DNA from: Methylobacterium sp. Leaf125
GTDB lineage: Bacteria; Pseudomonadota; Alphaproteobacteria; Rhizobiales; Beijerinckiaceae
NCBI RefSeq assembly: GCF_001423085.1
Contig: NZ_LMNU01000004.1
Location: 162,796-226,795 of the forward strand
DNA: 64,000 nucleotides
Reading direction: 5' to 3'
The translations under genes and the position numbers were made by a program. Shown piece by piece: positions 27,007 through 37,064 of the stretch. How positions within the stretch are numbered: the stretch's first letter is position 1; every line of letters starts with the position of its first letter. Below the pieces are notes generated by a model that was given only the letters and a program-made list of their open reading frames with translations, did not search any database and was not told the origin of the DNA.

Positions 27007-28674
27007 ATGCTCACCACCATCAAAGGCCGCCTGGTCACGCTGCTTGGCGTGATGGGTTTTCTGCTGCTCCTCGCCTCGGGGATCGGCAATTTCGCCCTGT
27101 CGGCGAATCACCAGAGCTTCAACACCGTCTTCGGCGACCGCATCGTCCCGCTGCGGCAGTTCAGCCTGATCCGCGATGCCTATGACGATCTGCTGGCGAC
27201 GTCGCGCGCGCTGCGAAACCGGCAAGGGGAGGCCGGCCAGGCCCGCGCGAAGATCGAGGCGGACCTCACCAGTCTCGGGACCCAGTGGTCGGCCTACCTG
27301 GCGACCTACCTCACCCCGGAGGAGAAGGGCCTCGCCGCCGAGATGCAGCGTCGGATCGACCACAATGCCGCGATCGCGGCCGACATCCTGCACCGCCTCG
27401 CCTCCGGCGGCACGCCCGACTTCGACGCGACCCACGCGGCTCTGGTTAAGGGCCTGGAGGAGGCCAACGCCGTCCTGAGCAAGCTCACCGCGCTGCAGGT
27501 CCGGGAGGCGCAGACCGAGTTCGACCGCGCCGAGACCCACTCGGGCCAGTCGCGCCTGGCGCTGCTGGCCCTCGTCGCCCTGGCCACCGCCGCCATCGGC
27601 TTCGGCCTCTACACCGTGCTGGCCCTGGTCGTGCGCCCGCTCGGCGGCATGACCGGCACCATGGCCAAGCTGGCCGACGGCGACGTCACGACCGACGTGG
27701 CGGGCGCGCAGCGCCGGGACGAGATCGGCGCGATGGCCCGGGCGGTCCAGGTCTTCAAGGACGCCATGATCGCCAAGCGCGACGCCGACGCCGCCGCCGC
27801 GATCGAGAGCGCCGCGAAGATGCGCCGGGCCGAGATCCTGGACGCCGCGACGCGGGCGTTCCAGGCGCAGGTCTCGCGCCTGACCCACGGCCTGTCCTCC
27901 GCCGCCACCGAGATGGAGGCCACGGCGCGGGCGATGAGCCGCACCGCCGACCAGACAGCCGGGCAATCCCTCAGCGTCGCCTCGGCCGCCGAGCAGACTT
28001 CGGCCAATGTCCAGACGGTGGCGGCCGCGAGCGAGGAGATGGCCGCGTCGATCGGCGAGATCGCCGCCCAGGTCGCCCGCTCGGCGGCGATGGCGGAGCG
28101 GGCCTCCGAGAACGCGGCCGCCACCGACACGATCATCCTCGGCCTCGCCGCGGGGGCCGAGCGGATCGGCACTGTGGTGGGGCTCATCTCGGGCATCGCG
28201 GCCCAGACGAACCTGCTGGCGCTGAACGCCACCATTGAGGCGGCCCGCGCCGGCGAAGCGGGCCGGGGATTCGCGGTGGTCGCGGGCGAGGTCAAGGAGC
28301 TGGCCTCCCAGACCGCTCGGGCCACGGCGACGATTTCGGACCAGATCACGACGATCCAGGGCGAGACCCGCCAGGCGGTCACGTCGATCCGGACCATCGG
28401 CGCGACCATCGTCGAGCTGCGCAGCATCGCGATCGGTGTCGCGGCGGCGATGGAGGAACAGGGGGCGGCCACCCAGGAGATCGTCCGCAACGTGACCCAG
28501 GCCGCCCAGGGCACGCAGTCGGTGACCGTCAGCATCGGCAGCGTGACCCAGGCCGCCGGCGAGACCGGAGCGGCCTCGTCCCAGGTCCTGGCCGCCGCGT
28601 CCGACCTCGCGCGCCAGTCCGAACAGCTCAGCGCCGAGGTTTCGGGCTTCCTCGCCACCGTCCAGGCCGCCTGA
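27007..28674 (+). CDS. methyl-accepting chemotaxis protein
   Basis: The 555-residue receptor has one membrane helix near the start ([19 protein letters not shown]). A periplasmic four-helix-bundle-type sensor domain of about 160 residues follows, then a second helix ([24 protein letters not shown]) and a HAMP domain ([23 protein letters not shown]). The long cytoplasmic coiled coil carries the signalling tip [41 protein letters not shown] split across residues about 395-435. It passes ligand signals to CheA/CheW. The ligand is not evident. No C-terminal CheR-docking pentapeptide is seen. Confidence 0.94.
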   Translation: MLTTIKGRLVTLLGVMGFLLLLASGIGNFALSANHQSFNTVFGDRIVPLRQFSLIRDAYDDLLATSRALRNRQGEAGQARAKIEADLTSLGTQWSAYLATYLTPEEKGLAAEMQRRIDHNAAIAADILHRLASGGTPDFDATHAALVKGLEEANAVLSKLTALQVREAQTEFDRAETHSGQSRLALLALVALATAAIGFGLYTVLALVVRPLGGMTGTMAKLADGDVTTDVAGAQRRDEIGAMARAVQVFKDAMIAKRDADAAAAIESAAKMRRAEILDAATRAFQAQVSRLTHGLSSAATEMEATARAMSRTADQTAGQSLSVASAAEQTSANVQTVAAASEEMAASIGEIAAQVARSAAMAERASENAAATDTIILGLAAGAERIGTVVGLISGIAAQTNLLALNATIEAARAGEAGRGFAVVAGEVKELASQTARATATISDQITTIQGETRQAVTSIRTIGATIVELRSIAIGVAAAMEEQGAATQEIVRNVTQAAQGTQSVTVSIGSVTQAAGETGAASSQVLAAASDLARQSEQLSAEVSGFLATVQAA

Positions 28675-28750
28675 GCGGGCTTGCCCGACGGTCGGCTTTC
28701 GGGGCTGATGCCGGACGCCCCGGATGCCGGGGCCGGCATCGGGAGAACGG

Positions 28751-29563
28751 ATGAGCGGTTCCGACGACACCCGCCCGCGATCCGGGCCCCGGCGCCGCCT
28801 GCTCATCAAAGGCCTCGGCGCGGCAGCGCTCGGCGCTCTGTTGCTGGGGGCCGGGCTGCTGGGGACCGGGCTGCTGGGACACGGAGTGCCGGGGGCCGGA
28901 CGCATCCCCGGGACTGAGGACGCGGTTCGGCGCAATCGCCAGATCGCCGATGCCCACCTCGCCGCGCGCCTGCCGGCGATCCGGGCGGCGCTGGCGGCGG
29001 CGCGGCCGGGCTTCCTGTTCCTGGCGGGCAACTCGCACGCCGAGCTCCTCGGGAACGCCCTGGCCGGCCGGGCCGACGTGGTGAATGGCGGGATCGGCGG
29101 CACCTCGGCCCGTCGCTACGCGGGCGAGATCGAAGGCCTGAGCGTCCCCGTCCGGGCCGGAGCAGCGGTGCTGTTCGTCGGTACGAACGACATCCTGCGG
29201 CGGGCCGACCCTCTGTCGGCGCGCACCGCGGGCGGGTTCGCGGCGGCGACGGCGCGCCTCCTCACGTGGCTGGGGACGCATGCGGATCGGGTGCTGGTGG
29301 CGGCGGTACCGCCGATCGGGCCGGGGGCCGAGGCGGAGCGCGATCCGGCGGCGGTGGCGGCCTACACGGCGATCCTGCGCGGGCTCTGCGCGCGGCAGGG
29401 CTGCCGGGTCTTCGACCCCTTCGCGGATCTGCGCGACGGGCCACCGGGCCTGACCACGCAGGCGGTGCCGCCGGACGGCGTGCACCTGCGCGACTACGAC
29501 GCCCTGGCGGCCGGGCTCGAGACGCAGCTGCGTGCGCCGACGGCCGTTCCGCCGCCGAACTGA
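28751..29563 (+). CDS. SGNH/GDSL-type hydrolase, membrane-anchored or exported
   Basis: The 270-residue protein has an N-terminal hydrophobic stretch after RRRLLIKGLGAAALG, made partly of LLGAGLLGTGLLGHG repeats, so it is exported or anchored. The SGNH blocks follow in order: GNSHAE (the serine block, in a variant form), GGIGGTSA (glycine), VGTNDI (asparagine) and DGVHL (Asp-His). It should hydrolyse an ester, perhaps an acetyl group on a glycan. ATG 28751 follows GGGAGAACGG. The protein is similar in size to other single-domain members. Confidence 0.82.
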   Translation: MSGSDDTRPRSGPRRRLLIKGLGAAALGALLLGAGLLGTGLLGHGVPGAGRIPGTEDAVRRNRQIADAHLAARLPAIRAALAAARPGFLFLAGNSHAELLGNALAGRADVVNGGIGGTSARRYAGEIEGLSVPVRAGAAVLFVGTNDILRRADPLSARTAGGFAAATARLLTWLGTHADRVLVAAVPPIGPGAEAERDPAAVAAYTAILRGLCARQGCRVFDPFADLRDGPPGLTTQAVPPDGVHLRDYDALAAGLETQLRAPTAVPPPN

Positions 29564-29618
29564 GCAGGCGGCGGCACGACGGATGCGGGGGCGACGCCGA
29601 GCCCCCGCGCGGGCTCGG

Positions 29619-30494
29619 TCAGTTGAACAGCGAGCCGACGCCGCCCTGGACGCGGCCGAGGCCCTGCTTGGCCACCGCGTTGCCGGGCTCGATCTGCGCG
29701 GCGCGCTGGTAGCTCTCCACCGCCTCCTTCTTGCGGTTGGACTTCTCGTAGGCGAGGCCGCGATAGGCCCAGGAAGTCGCGTCCTTGTTGTTGACGTTGA
29801 GCGCCGCGTTGTAGTCCTCGATCGCCTTGTCGTACTGGTTGGTGGCGATCAGGCTCTGGCCGCGGGCCGCGTAGGGCGCCGCCACGAAGGGGTTACGGTC
29901 GATGGCGGCGTCGAAATCCGCGATGGCCTGGGTGTTCTGGCCCTGCTTCTGACGGACGAGGCCGCGCGCGTGGTAGGCCTCGGCCGATTCCGGCGCCAGG
30001 CGGATCGCCTGGTTGAGGTCGGAGGTGGCGCCCTCGAGATCACCCTGGGCGCGCAGCACGTTGGCGCGGCCGATATAGGCCGGAGCGTAGTTCGGATCCG
30101 CCGAGATCGACTTCGAGAAGTCCTGCAGCGCGGCATCGTTGCGGCCGATCTGGCGGTTGGCCAGGGCGCGGTTGTTGTAGGCCGAGGCCGAATTCGGGTC
30201 GATCTGCACCGCCTTGGTGAAGTCGCCGATGGCGTCGTTAAACTGGCCGGCGCGGGCATAGGCGGCGCCGCGGGTCACGTAGGCCGCCGCGTCGTTGGGA
30301 TTGCGCTGGATCACGTCGGAGAGCGAGGCGATGTTGACCGTGGTGGCGCCCGTCTGGTCGGATTCGAGCACGGCGAACTGGCGCGACGCGGTGGCACCGC
30401 CGCCATAGGTCTCGCAACCGGCCAACGCGGCCGCCACGAGCGCCGTGGCCCCGATCAGCCCCGCCTTCGATGCCCGCAGCTTCAAAACCGTCAT
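29619..30494 (-). CDS. TPR-repeat lipoprotein
   Basis: The 291-residue product starts MTVLKLRASKAGLIG with a signal peptide ending in the lipobox LAGC, so the mature protein is a lipid-anchored periplasmic protein. Six or seven tandem TPR units follow (for example AYVTRGAAYARAGQFNDAIGDF, AYHARGLVRQKQGQNTQAIADF and SWAYRGLAYEKSNRKKEAVESY). TPRs mediate protein contacts; the partner is unknown. The frame extends upstream to 30593, but 30494 gives the proper signal peptide. It lies downstream of purEK on the same strand after 273 bp and is probably separately transcribed. Confidence 0.88.
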   Translation of the reverse strand: MTVLKLRASKAGLIGATALVAAALAGCETYGGGATASRQFAVLESDQTGATTVNIASLSDVIQRNPNDAAAYVTRGAAYARAGQFNDAIGDFTKAVQIDPNSASAYNNRALANRQIGRNDAALQDFSKSISADPNYAPAYIGRANVLRAQGDLEGATSDLNQAIRLAPESAEAYHARGLVRQKQGQNTQAIADFDAAIDRNPFVAAPYAARGQSLIATNQYDKAIEDYNAALNVNNKDATSWAYRGLAYEKSNRKKEAVESYQRAAQIEPGNAVAKQGLGRVQGGVGSLFN

Positions 30495-30767
30495 GGTCCT
30501 CGCTCCCCCCGGCGTCGCGCGCGACACCGCCCCCGATTCGATTGCGTCCCGTGCCGGTCCCCGCATGAAGGGGGCCGGTTGCGCCGGCACCATCCCGCAT
30601 CGCGGTGAATGCGCGCTTAAAGTCGGCGACGGGTTCCGCTCAAGCGGTCGGATGTGGCGAAGGTATGACCCGCCCGACCCGCCGCGCCGAAACGGCCGGC
30701 GGGACCGTCGGTTGCCGGGTCGGTGTCACAATCGGGCCGCGGTTCGGGCGACGGTTCGGGCAGCGTC

Positions 30768-31877
30768 TCAGGGTCTCGGCAGCAGCTGGGTGACGTGGCC
30801 CATCTTGCGGCCCGACCGGGCCTCGCCCTTGCCGTAGAGGTGGAGTTGCGCCCCCGGCCGGGCGAGGATCGCGGCCCAGTCGTCGACGTCGGCGCCGATC
30901 AGGTTGTGCATCTCCACCGCCATGCCGCCGACCCGGGCCGAATCGCCCAACGGCCAGCCGCAGACCGCCCGGACGTGCTGGGCGAACTGCGAGGTCGTCG
31001 CGCCCTCGATGGTCCAGTGGCCGGAATTGTGGACCCGCGGGGCGATCTCGTTGACCACGACCCGGGCGGGCCCGTCACCTTGCGGCACCAGGAACATCTC
31101 GACGGCGAGCACGCCGACATAGTCGAGCGCCTCGGCGATGCGACGGGCGATGCCGATGGCGGCCGCCTCGGTCTGCGGCGCGATGCCGGGGGCGGGGACG
31201 CGGGTGACGGCCAGGATGTGGTCGCGATGCTCGTTGGCGCAGGGGTCGTAGGCCGCGAAGGCCCCGTCGGTCCCGCGGGCAGCGACCACCGAGACCTCCG
31301 CCTCGAAGGGCACGAAGCCCTCCAGGATGCAGGGTGCACCGTTGAACTCGGCCAGGATCGCGGCGGGATCGACCGCGCCCTCGGCCCGGATCATGCGCTG
31401 GCCCTTGCCGTCGTAGCCGAAGCGGCGGGTCTTGAGCACCGCCGGGCGGCCGATCTCGGAGAGTGCCCGGGCGAGGTCCTCGGCCGTGTCCACGGCACGG
31501 AACGGCGCGGTCTCGATGCCGAGGTCGTTGATGAAGCGCTTCTCGGTCAGCCGGTCCTGCGTCGTGGCGAGCGCCGCGGCGTTCGGGTGCAGCGGCGCCT
31601 TCGCGGCCAGGGCCTCGGCAGCCTGGGCCGGGATGTTCTCGAACTCGTAGGTGACCACGTCGACGCTCGCCGCGAAGCGCGCCAGGGCCGCGACATCGTC
31701 GTAGGCCGCGATGGTGGCCTCGGCCGAGACGTCGAAGGCCGGGCTGTCGGCATCGGGGGCGAAGACGTGGACCCGCAGGCCGTAGGTGGCGGCCGCGAGG
31801 GCGATCATGCGGCCGAGCTGGCCGCCGCCCACGATGCCGAGGGTCGCGCCGGGGCGGATGTCGGGGAGGGCGGTCAC
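30768..31877 (-). CDS. purK: N5-carboxyaminoimidazole ribonucleotide synthase
   Basis: The 369-residue ATP-grasp enzyme makes N5-CAIR from AIR, bicarbonate and ATP in purine synthesis. It shows the N-terminal TLGIVGGGQLGRMIALAA, the ATP-grasp strands VLKTRRFGYDGKGQ and CILEGFVPFEAEVSVV, and the metal-binding EMFLVPQGDGPARVVVNEIAPRVHNSGH region. It lies 47 bp after purE on the same strand, the standard purEK order. Confidence 0.96.
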   Translation of the reverse strand: MTALPDIRPGATLGIVGGGQLGRMIALAAATYGLRVHVFAPDADSPAFDVSAEATIAAYDDVAALARFAASVDVVTYEFENIPAQAAEALAAKAPLHPNAAALATTQDRLTEKRFINDLGIETAPFRAVDTAEDLARALSEIGRPAVLKTRRFGYDGKGQRMIRAEGAVDPAAILAEFNGAPCILEGFVPFEAEVSVVAARGTDGAFAAYDPCANEHRDHILAVTRVPAPGIAPQTEAAAIGIARRIAEALDYVGVLAVEMFLVPQGDGPARVVVNEIAPRVHNSGHWTIEGATTSQFAQHVRAVCGWPLGDSARVGGMAVEMHNLIGADVDDWAAILARPGAQLHLYGKGEARSGRKMGHVTQLLPRP

Positions 31878-31924
31878 GGCGATTCGCTTTTCAAGACACG
31901 TTACAGGTCACGGCGGAGGAGAAC

Positions 31925-32422
31925 TTACGGCAGGTCGGTCACCGGGGTCTCGGCGACGCTCGCGGTCTGCGCGGCGCGCCAGGCTTCGAGCCGCGCGGCG
32001 AGGCCGGGATCGGTGAGGGCGAGGATGGCGGCGGCGAGCAGGGCGGCGTTGACCGCGCCCGCCCGGCCGATCGCCAGGGTGCCCACCGGGATGCCGGCGG
32101 GCATCTGCACGATGGAGAGCAGGCTGTCCTGTCCCGACAGGGCCTTCGATTCCACCGGCACGCCGAGGACGGGGAGGGGGGTCATCGCCGCCGTCATGCC
32201 CGGCAGGTGAGCGGCGCCGCCGGCCCCCGCGATCACCACCTGGAATCCCTCCGCCTTGGCACCCTTGGCGAAGGCGACGAGGCGGTCGGGCGTGCGATGG
32301 GCCGAGACGATGCGGTCGTCATGGGCGACGCCGAGCGCATCCAGCGTCTCGGCGGCATGCTGCATGGTCGCCCAGTCCGACTGGCTGCCCATAATGATCG
32401 CGACCGGGGAGGCTGCCGCCAT
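31925..32422 (-). CDS. purE: N5-carboxyaminoimidazole ribonucleotide mutase
   Basis: The 165-residue class I PurE converts N5-CAIR to CAIR. It has the phosphate loop [14 protein letters not shown], the SAHRTPDRL motif with the catalytic histidine, and [16 protein letters not shown]. The length is normal. It starts the purEK operon and lies 136 bp downstream of a YdcH-type gene on the same strand. Confidence 0.96.
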   Translation of the reverse strand: MAAASPVAIIMGSQSDWATMQHAAETLDALGVAHDDRIVSAHRTPDRLVAFAKGAKAEGFQVVIAGAGGAAHLPGMTAAMTPLPVLGVPVESKALSGQDSLLSIVQMPAGIPVGTLAIGRAGAVNAALLAAAILALTDPGLAARLEAWRAAQTASVAETPVTDLP

Positions 32423-32558
32423 GGTCGTCAGATCCCTTCGCGATCATGTGGTGGACGGGCCGTGCGACGCGCGGCGGCCCCTGGAACGCCGAATACAAAA
32501 GCGATGGCGCGCCCGCAAGGCGCGTCCCGCACGGGCCGCCGCCCGCCGGGAGGCCCGG

Positions 32559-32777
32559 TCAGGCAATGATGTCGGGGGTGATCTGGTCCTCGAGATACGA
32601 GATCCGGTCGCGCAGGGAGAGCTTGCGCTTCTTCAGGCGCTGGATCTGCAGCTGGTCGGCCACCACCCCGACCTCGAGGGCATCGATCGCGCCGTCGAGG
32701 TCGCGGTGTTCCTGCTTCAGCCGTGCCAACTCGTCGGCGGGTTCCACCGACGCATCGTTATCGAACTGGACCGCCAT
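32559..32777 (-). CDS. YdcH/DUF465-family small protein
   Basis: The 72-residue, charged, helical-hairpin protein (ELARLKQEHRDLDGAIDALE, then IQRLKKRKLSLRDRISYLEDQI) is a typical member of the DUF465/YdcH family, found upstream of purE in many alphaproteobacteria. The function is unknown. ATG 32777 was chosen because the upstream frame (to 32879) reads arginine-rich sequence without family features. A paralogue is encoded divergently at 32972. Confidence 0.85.
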   Translation of the reverse strand: MAVQFDNDASVEPADELARLKQEHRDLDGAIDALEVGVVADQLQIQRLKKRKLSLRDRISYLEDQITPDIIA

Positions 32778-32971
32778 CGCACCTGATGTCCCGGGACGCT
32801 TTCGCGGCAGACCATGCGACAGCCGCTCGGCCTGGGCAAGAACCCGCCGCGCCTCCTGCACAACCATCCGCCTGCACAAACATCCGTCAAGCCTAGCCGT
32901 CGATAGGCTTCGACAGCCGGCTGATCATATGTCAGTCTGGCCGCGTCGAAACGAGACAGGAGACACAGCTC

Positions 32972-33154
32972 ATGTCACTGCAGACGCACCTGACCCAGCT
33001 CGCCCGGAAGCACGAAGCCCTCGAGCAGGAAATCCACGACGCCACCCTCCGACCCTCGGCGAACGATCTGCGAATCGCAGAACTCAAGAGACGCAAGCTC
33101 CACCTCAAGGACGAGATGAACCGCCTGCGAAGCGGATCCGACCAGCTGCATTAG
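32972..33154 (+). CDS. YdcH/DUF465-family small protein (second copy)
   Basis: The 60-residue protein is a second DUF465-type helical hairpin (HLTQLARKHEALEQEIHDA, then IAELKRRKLHLKDEMNRLR). It is divergent from the paralogue at 32559-32777, with 194 bp between the starts. The ribosome site AGGAGACA is strong. An intrinsic terminator follows at 33195. Confidence 0.85.
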   Translation: MSLQTHLTQLARKHEALEQEIHDATLRPSANDLRIAELKRRKLHLKDEMNRLRSGSDQLH

Positions 33155-33194
33155 CGGCCGCTCCGGCCCCACCTCATCGTCTCTCGAATGTTCG

Positions 33195-33233
33195 CCGCCG
33201 CCCCTGGTCCCCAGGGCGGCGGTTTTGGTTTCA
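33195..33233 (+). terminator. intrinsic terminator after the second YdcH gene
   Basis: CCGCCGCCC (33195-33203) pairs perfectly with GGGCGGCGG (33214-33222) around a 10-nt loop, followed by TTTTGGTTT. The 17 bases GCGGCGGTTTTGGTTTC that form its 3' part are repeated exactly at 33260-33276, perhaps a decayed duplicate. Confidence 0.8.
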
Positions 33234-33415
33234 GCATCCTCGCGCCCCCGGGCCCCGCGGCGGCGGTTTTGGTTTCCGACGGCTACGTAGCACGGAGGGC
33301 GGGCGCAAAAGTCTGCGGTTCACGCTGTTCGGCCGGATGGCGCAGCAGTCCGTCGCCGGAAATTCGGCTAGAGTGCGGAGAAACCGGCAGCACGACCGGT
33401 TCCGCAGGATACGCC

Positions 33416-35356
33416 ATGGACGCTACGCCCCACGCCCCGAATCCGTTGCCCGGCCGCTATGCCGAGGCCCATGCGGCGTCCCTGCGCAATCCGGAGGCGT
33501 TCTGGCTGGACGCGGCCCGGGCGATCGACTGGTCCCGCCCGCCCACCCGCGCCTTCGACGGAGCGGCCGGCGCCTATGGCCGCTGGTTTCCCGACGCCAC
33601 CCTGAACGCCTGCCACAACGCCGTGGACCGGCACGTCGCGGGCGGTCGCGGCGACCAGGCCGCGATCCTGTACGATTCGCCCGTCACCGGCACGAAGCGG
33701 CGCATCACCTACGCCGCGTTGCACGGCGCGGTGGCGGTGCTCGCCGGGGTCCTGCGCGACCTCGGGGTCGGACGGGGCGACCGCGTCGTCATCTACATGC
33801 CGATGGTGCCCGAGGCCCTGTTCGGGATGCTCGCCTGCGCCCGCCTGGGCGCGGTCCATTCGGTGGTGTTCGGCGGCTTCGCCGCCAACGAACTCGCGAT
33901 CCGTATCGAGGATGCCGCGCCCAAGGTGATCCTCGCCGCCTCCTGCGGCCTCGAGCCGAGCCGCGTCGTCGCCTACAAGCCGCTCCTCGACGCCGCCATC
34001 GCCGCCTCGTCGCACAAGCCGACGGCCTGCCTGATCCTGCAGCGCCCGCAGGCGGCGGCCGACCTCGTGCCGGGGCGCGACCACGATTGGGCCGAGACGG
34101 TGGCGCGGGCGGAGGCCGGGGACCGGCGGGCGGCCTGCGTGGACGTCGCGGCCACCGACCCGCTCTACATCCTCTATACCTCCGGCACGACGGGAAAGCC
34201 CAAGGGCGTGGTGCGGGATACCGGCGGCTACTGCGTCGCGCTGACCTGGTCGATGCCCAACCTCTACGACGTGGCGCCGGGGGAGACCTACTTCTGCGCC
34301 TCCGACATCGGCTGGGTGGTGGGCCATTCCTACATCGTCTACGCGCCCCTCCTGCACGGCTGCACCACGGTGCTCTACGAGGGCAAGCCGGTGGGCACGC
34401 CCGATGCCGGCGCCCTCTGGCGGGTGGTCTCCGAGTACGGCGCCGCCTGCCTGTTCACGGCGCCGACGGCCCTGCGGGCGATCAAGAAGGAGGATCCGCG
34501 CGCCGAGCGGGTCGGCTCCTACGACCTGTCGGGCTTCCGCTCCCTGTTCCTGGCCGGCGAGCGGGCCGACCCCGATTCGGTGGCCTGGGCGGAGCGGGCC
34601 CTCGGGCGCCCCGTGATCGACCACTGGTGGCAGACCGAGACCGGCTGGGCCATCGCGGGCAATCCCGTCGGTCTCGGCCAGCTCCCGGTCAAGCACGGCA
34701 GCGCCTGCGTGCCGATGCCGGGCTACGACCTCGCGGTGCTGGACGAGGCCGGCAAGCCGGTGCCCGCGGGCACGATGGGCACCATCGCGTTGAAGCTGCC
34801 CCTGCCGCCCGGCTGCCTGCCCACGCTCTGGGGCTCGGAGGAACGCTTCCGGTCGAGCTACCTCGCCACCTTCCCGGGCTGGTACGACACCTCGGATGCC
34901 GGCATCGTCGATACCGACGGCTACGTCACCGTGCTCGGCCGCACCGACGACATCATCAACGTCGCCGGGCACCGGCTCTCCACCGGCGGCATGGAGGCGG
35001 TGCTGGCGAGCCATCCCGACGTGGCCGAATGCGCGGTGATCGGCATTCGCGACGCCCTGAAGGGCGAGCAGCCCTGCGGCTTCGTCGTGCTGAAATCCGG
35101 GGTGGATCGCCCGACCCAGGCGATCGAGGGCGAGCTCGTGGCCCTGGTCCGCGAGCAGATCGGCCCCGTGGCGGCCTTCAAGCTGGCCTTGACCGTGCAG
35201 CGGCTTCCGAAGACCCGCTCGGGCAAGATCCTGCGCGGAACCATGAAGCGCATCGCCGACGGCGAGCCCTGGACCACCCCGCCGACCATCGACGATGCCG
35301 GTGTCCTCGACGAGATCGGCGTCAGCCTGAAGAACCGGGGGATCGGCGCGGGCTAG
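33416..35356 (+). CDS. prpE: propionyl-CoA synthetase-type acyl-CoA synthetase
   Basis: The 646-residue ANL-superfamily ligase activates a short-chain acid (most likely propionate) with ATP and CoA. The N-terminus (GRYAEAHAASLRNPEAFWLD) is of PrpE type, as is the phosphate loop YTSGTTGKPKGVVRDTGG at about residue 254, where the RDTGG ending separates PrpE from acetyl-CoA synthetases. HWWQTETGW and DIINVAGHRLSTGGME also fit. The C-terminal lysine in TRSGKILRGT (about residue 602) is the catalytic residue and usual acetylation site. ATG 33416 starts the conserved region. Confidence 0.9.
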   Translation: MDATPHAPNPLPGRYAEAHAASLRNPEAFWLDAARAIDWSRPPTRAFDGAAGAYGRWFPDATLNACHNAVDRHVAGGRGDQAAILYDSPVTGTKRRITYAALHGAVAVLAGVLRDLGVGRGDRVVIYMPMVPEALFGMLACARLGAVHSVVFGGFAANELAIRIEDAAPKVILAASCGLEPSRVVAYKPLLDAAIAASSHKPTACLILQRPQAAADLVPGRDHDWAETVARAEAGDRRAACVDVAATDPLYILYTSGTTGKPKGVVRDTGGYCVALTWSMPNLYDVAPGETYFCASDIGWVVGHSYIVYAPLLHGCTTVLYEGKPVGTPDAGALWRVVSEYGAACLFTAPTALRAIKKEDPRAERVGSYDLSGFRSLFLAGERADPDSVAWAERALGRPVIDHWWQTETGWAIAGNPVGLGQLPVKHGSACVPMPGYDLAVLDEAGKPVPAGTMGTIALKLPLPPGCLPTLWGSEERFRSSYLATFPGWYDTSDAGIVDTDGYVTVLGRTDDIINVAGHRLSTGGMEAVLASHPDVAECAVIGIRDALKGEQPCGFVVLKSGVDRPTQAIEGELVALVREQIGPVAAFKLALTVQRLPKTRSGKILRGTMKRIADGEPWTTPPTIDDAGVLDEIGVSLKNRGIGAG

Positions 35357-35497
35357 GCAGGAACGGGAGGCCGGGCACGAGTCGCCGCGGACGAGTCGCC
35401 GGGGACAGATCGCAAAGGACGGGTTGGCGGGAGACGGGTAGCCAAGCGCGCGCCGACGCGCCACCTATGCGGGGATGCAGCCAAGCCGGAGCCCCGC

Positions 35498-36616
35498 ATG
35501 ACCGCCCGCCTGTTCGAGCCCCTGCGCCTCGACAATCTCACCCTCGAGAACCGGATCATCGTCGCGCCGATGTGCCAGTACTCGGCCCATGCGGGCCAGG
35601 CCGGCGACTGGCACCTCATGCATCTCGGGCAGATGGCGATGTCGGGGGCCGGGCTGCTCACCCTGGAGGCGACGGCGATCTCGCCGGAGGCGCGGATTTC
35701 GCCCACCGACCTCGGGCTCTACTCCGACGAGACCGAGCGCGCGCTGGGCCGGGTCCTGGACGCGGTGCGCGGCGACGCCCCCGTGCCGATCGCGATCCAG
35801 ATCAACCATGCGGGCCGCAAGGCCTCCAGCCGCGCCCCCTGGGAAGGCGGTGCCCAGATCGACCCCGAGGCGCCGGACGGCTGGCGCACGGAAGCGCCCT
35901 CGGCCCTGGCGCACGGGGAGGGCGAGGCGGCGCCCAACGCCCTCGATTCGGAAGGGCTGAAGCGCATCCGCGACGGCTTCGTCGCCACCGCGCGCCGGGC
36001 CTTGCGCCTGGGCATCGACGGCTTCGAGCTGCACGGGGCACACGGCTACCTGCTGCACCAGTTCCTGTCGCCGCTCTCCAACCAGCGCACCGACCAGTAT
36101 GGCGGCACGCTCGCCAACCGGATGCGCTTCCCGCTCGAATGCTTCGAGGCGGTGCGCGAGGCCGTGCCGGCGGGCAAGCCGGTCTGGATGCGGGTCTCGG
36201 CCACCGACTGGGTCGACGCGGGCTGGACCCTGGAGGAGACGGTGGAACTCGCCCACGCCCTGAAGCGCCGGGGCGCGGCCGCGATCCACGTCTCCACCGG
36301 CGGCCTCTCCACACGCCAGCAGATTCCCCTCTCGGCCGGCTACCAGGTTCCGTTCGCCGAGCGGATCAAGGCCGAGACCGGCCTCACCACCATCGCGGTC
36401 GGGCTCATCACCGAGGCCGCCCACGCGGAATCGATCCTGGCCCAGGGCCAGGCCGACGCGGTCTCCCTGGCGCGGGCCCTGCTCTACAATCCGCGCTGGC
36501 CCTGGCACGCGGCCGCCGAGCTCGGGGCTCAGGTGCGCGCCCCCCGGCAGTACTGGCGCTCGCAGCCGCGCCAGTTCAAGGACCTCTTCATCGACACCCG
36601 GCACGGACAGCGCTGA
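35498..36616 (+). CDS. Old Yellow Enzyme-family NADPH:flavin oxidoreductase (YqjM-like)
   Basis: The 372-residue TIM-barrel flavoenzyme reduces activated C=C bonds using FMN and NAD(P)H. The YqjM-class cysteine and tyrosine sit in PMCQYSA (residues about 25-31). The substrate-binding histidine pair appears in FELHGAHGYLLHQFLSPLSN, and phosphate contacts in AVGLITEAAHAESIL and VSLARALLYNPRWP. The length fits. It follows prpE by 141 bp on the same strand; no metabolic link is evident. Confidence 0.92.
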   Translation: MTARLFEPLRLDNLTLENRIIVAPMCQYSAHAGQAGDWHLMHLGQMAMSGAGLLTLEATAISPEARISPTDLGLYSDETERALGRVLDAVRGDAPVPIAIQINHAGRKASSRAPWEGGAQIDPEAPDGWRTEAPSALAHGEGEAAPNALDSEGLKRIRDGFVATARRALRLGIDGFELHGAHGYLLHQFLSPLSNQRTDQYGGTLANRMRFPLECFEAVREAVPAGKPVWMRVSATDWVDAGWTLEETVELAHALKRRGAAAIHVSTGGLSTRQQIPLSAGYQVPFAERIKAETGLTTIAVGLITEAAHAESILAQGQADAVSLARALLYNPRWPWHAAAELGAQVRAPRQYWRSQPRQFKDLFIDTRHGQR

Positions 36617-36701
36617 GCCTGCCTCACGGCGGGCCCGGTCACCGACCGCTCTGCATCGACCACCCCGCTGCGGCGGGCATTCCGGAAGAGACACACGCAC
36701 C

Positions 36702-37064
36702 ATGGACGACGACGACGACGTCACGACCTTCGCGGTGGAGCGCGTCCGCCTCGACATCGAGAACGGCATCACCCTGATCTCGGGGGCCGACGACGAGGAG
36801 GAGCCGGCGGGCTACTTCATCATCCAGATCGAGAAGGGCGACCCGGACGGGCCGCTGATCGAGGTCTTCGGCGAGGACCTGACCCAGTCGGACGGCGTCA
36901 CCCGGCTCGAACTCGGCCTGCGCCACCTGCAGTTCGCCTTCGACCCGGGCAGCACCATCGGGGCCGAGATGCCGTCCGTCCGCATCGAGTCCCGCACGGA
37001 GATCCCGGAGGGCGTGCGCGCCCGCCTGTCCGTGGCGTTCGGCAAGCGCGCGAAGCGCGCGTGA
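36702..37064 (+). CDS. hypothetical acidic protein
   Basis: The 120-residue acidic protein (MDDDDDVTTFAVERVRLD ... YFIIQIEKGDPDGPLIEVFGED) looks like a single beta-rich domain. I recognise no family. Its last residues (GKRAKRA) are coded by the first unit of the GCGCGCGAAGCGCGC repeat block, so the repeat has captured the C-terminus. The upstream GAAGAGACACACG region may serve as the ribosome site. Confidence 0.65.
   Translation: MDDDDDVTTFAVERVRLDIENGITLISGADDEEEPAGYFIIQIEKGDPDGPLIEVFGEDLTQSDGVTRLELGLRHLQFAFDPGSTIGAEMPSVRIESRTEIPEGVRARLSVAFGKRAKRA

Noticed and set aside
32446..36777. Very long open frame on the plus strand (about 1440 codons)
   Set aside because: It overlaps prpE and the OYE-family gene in another frame and reads Arg/Pro/Gly-rich sequence.
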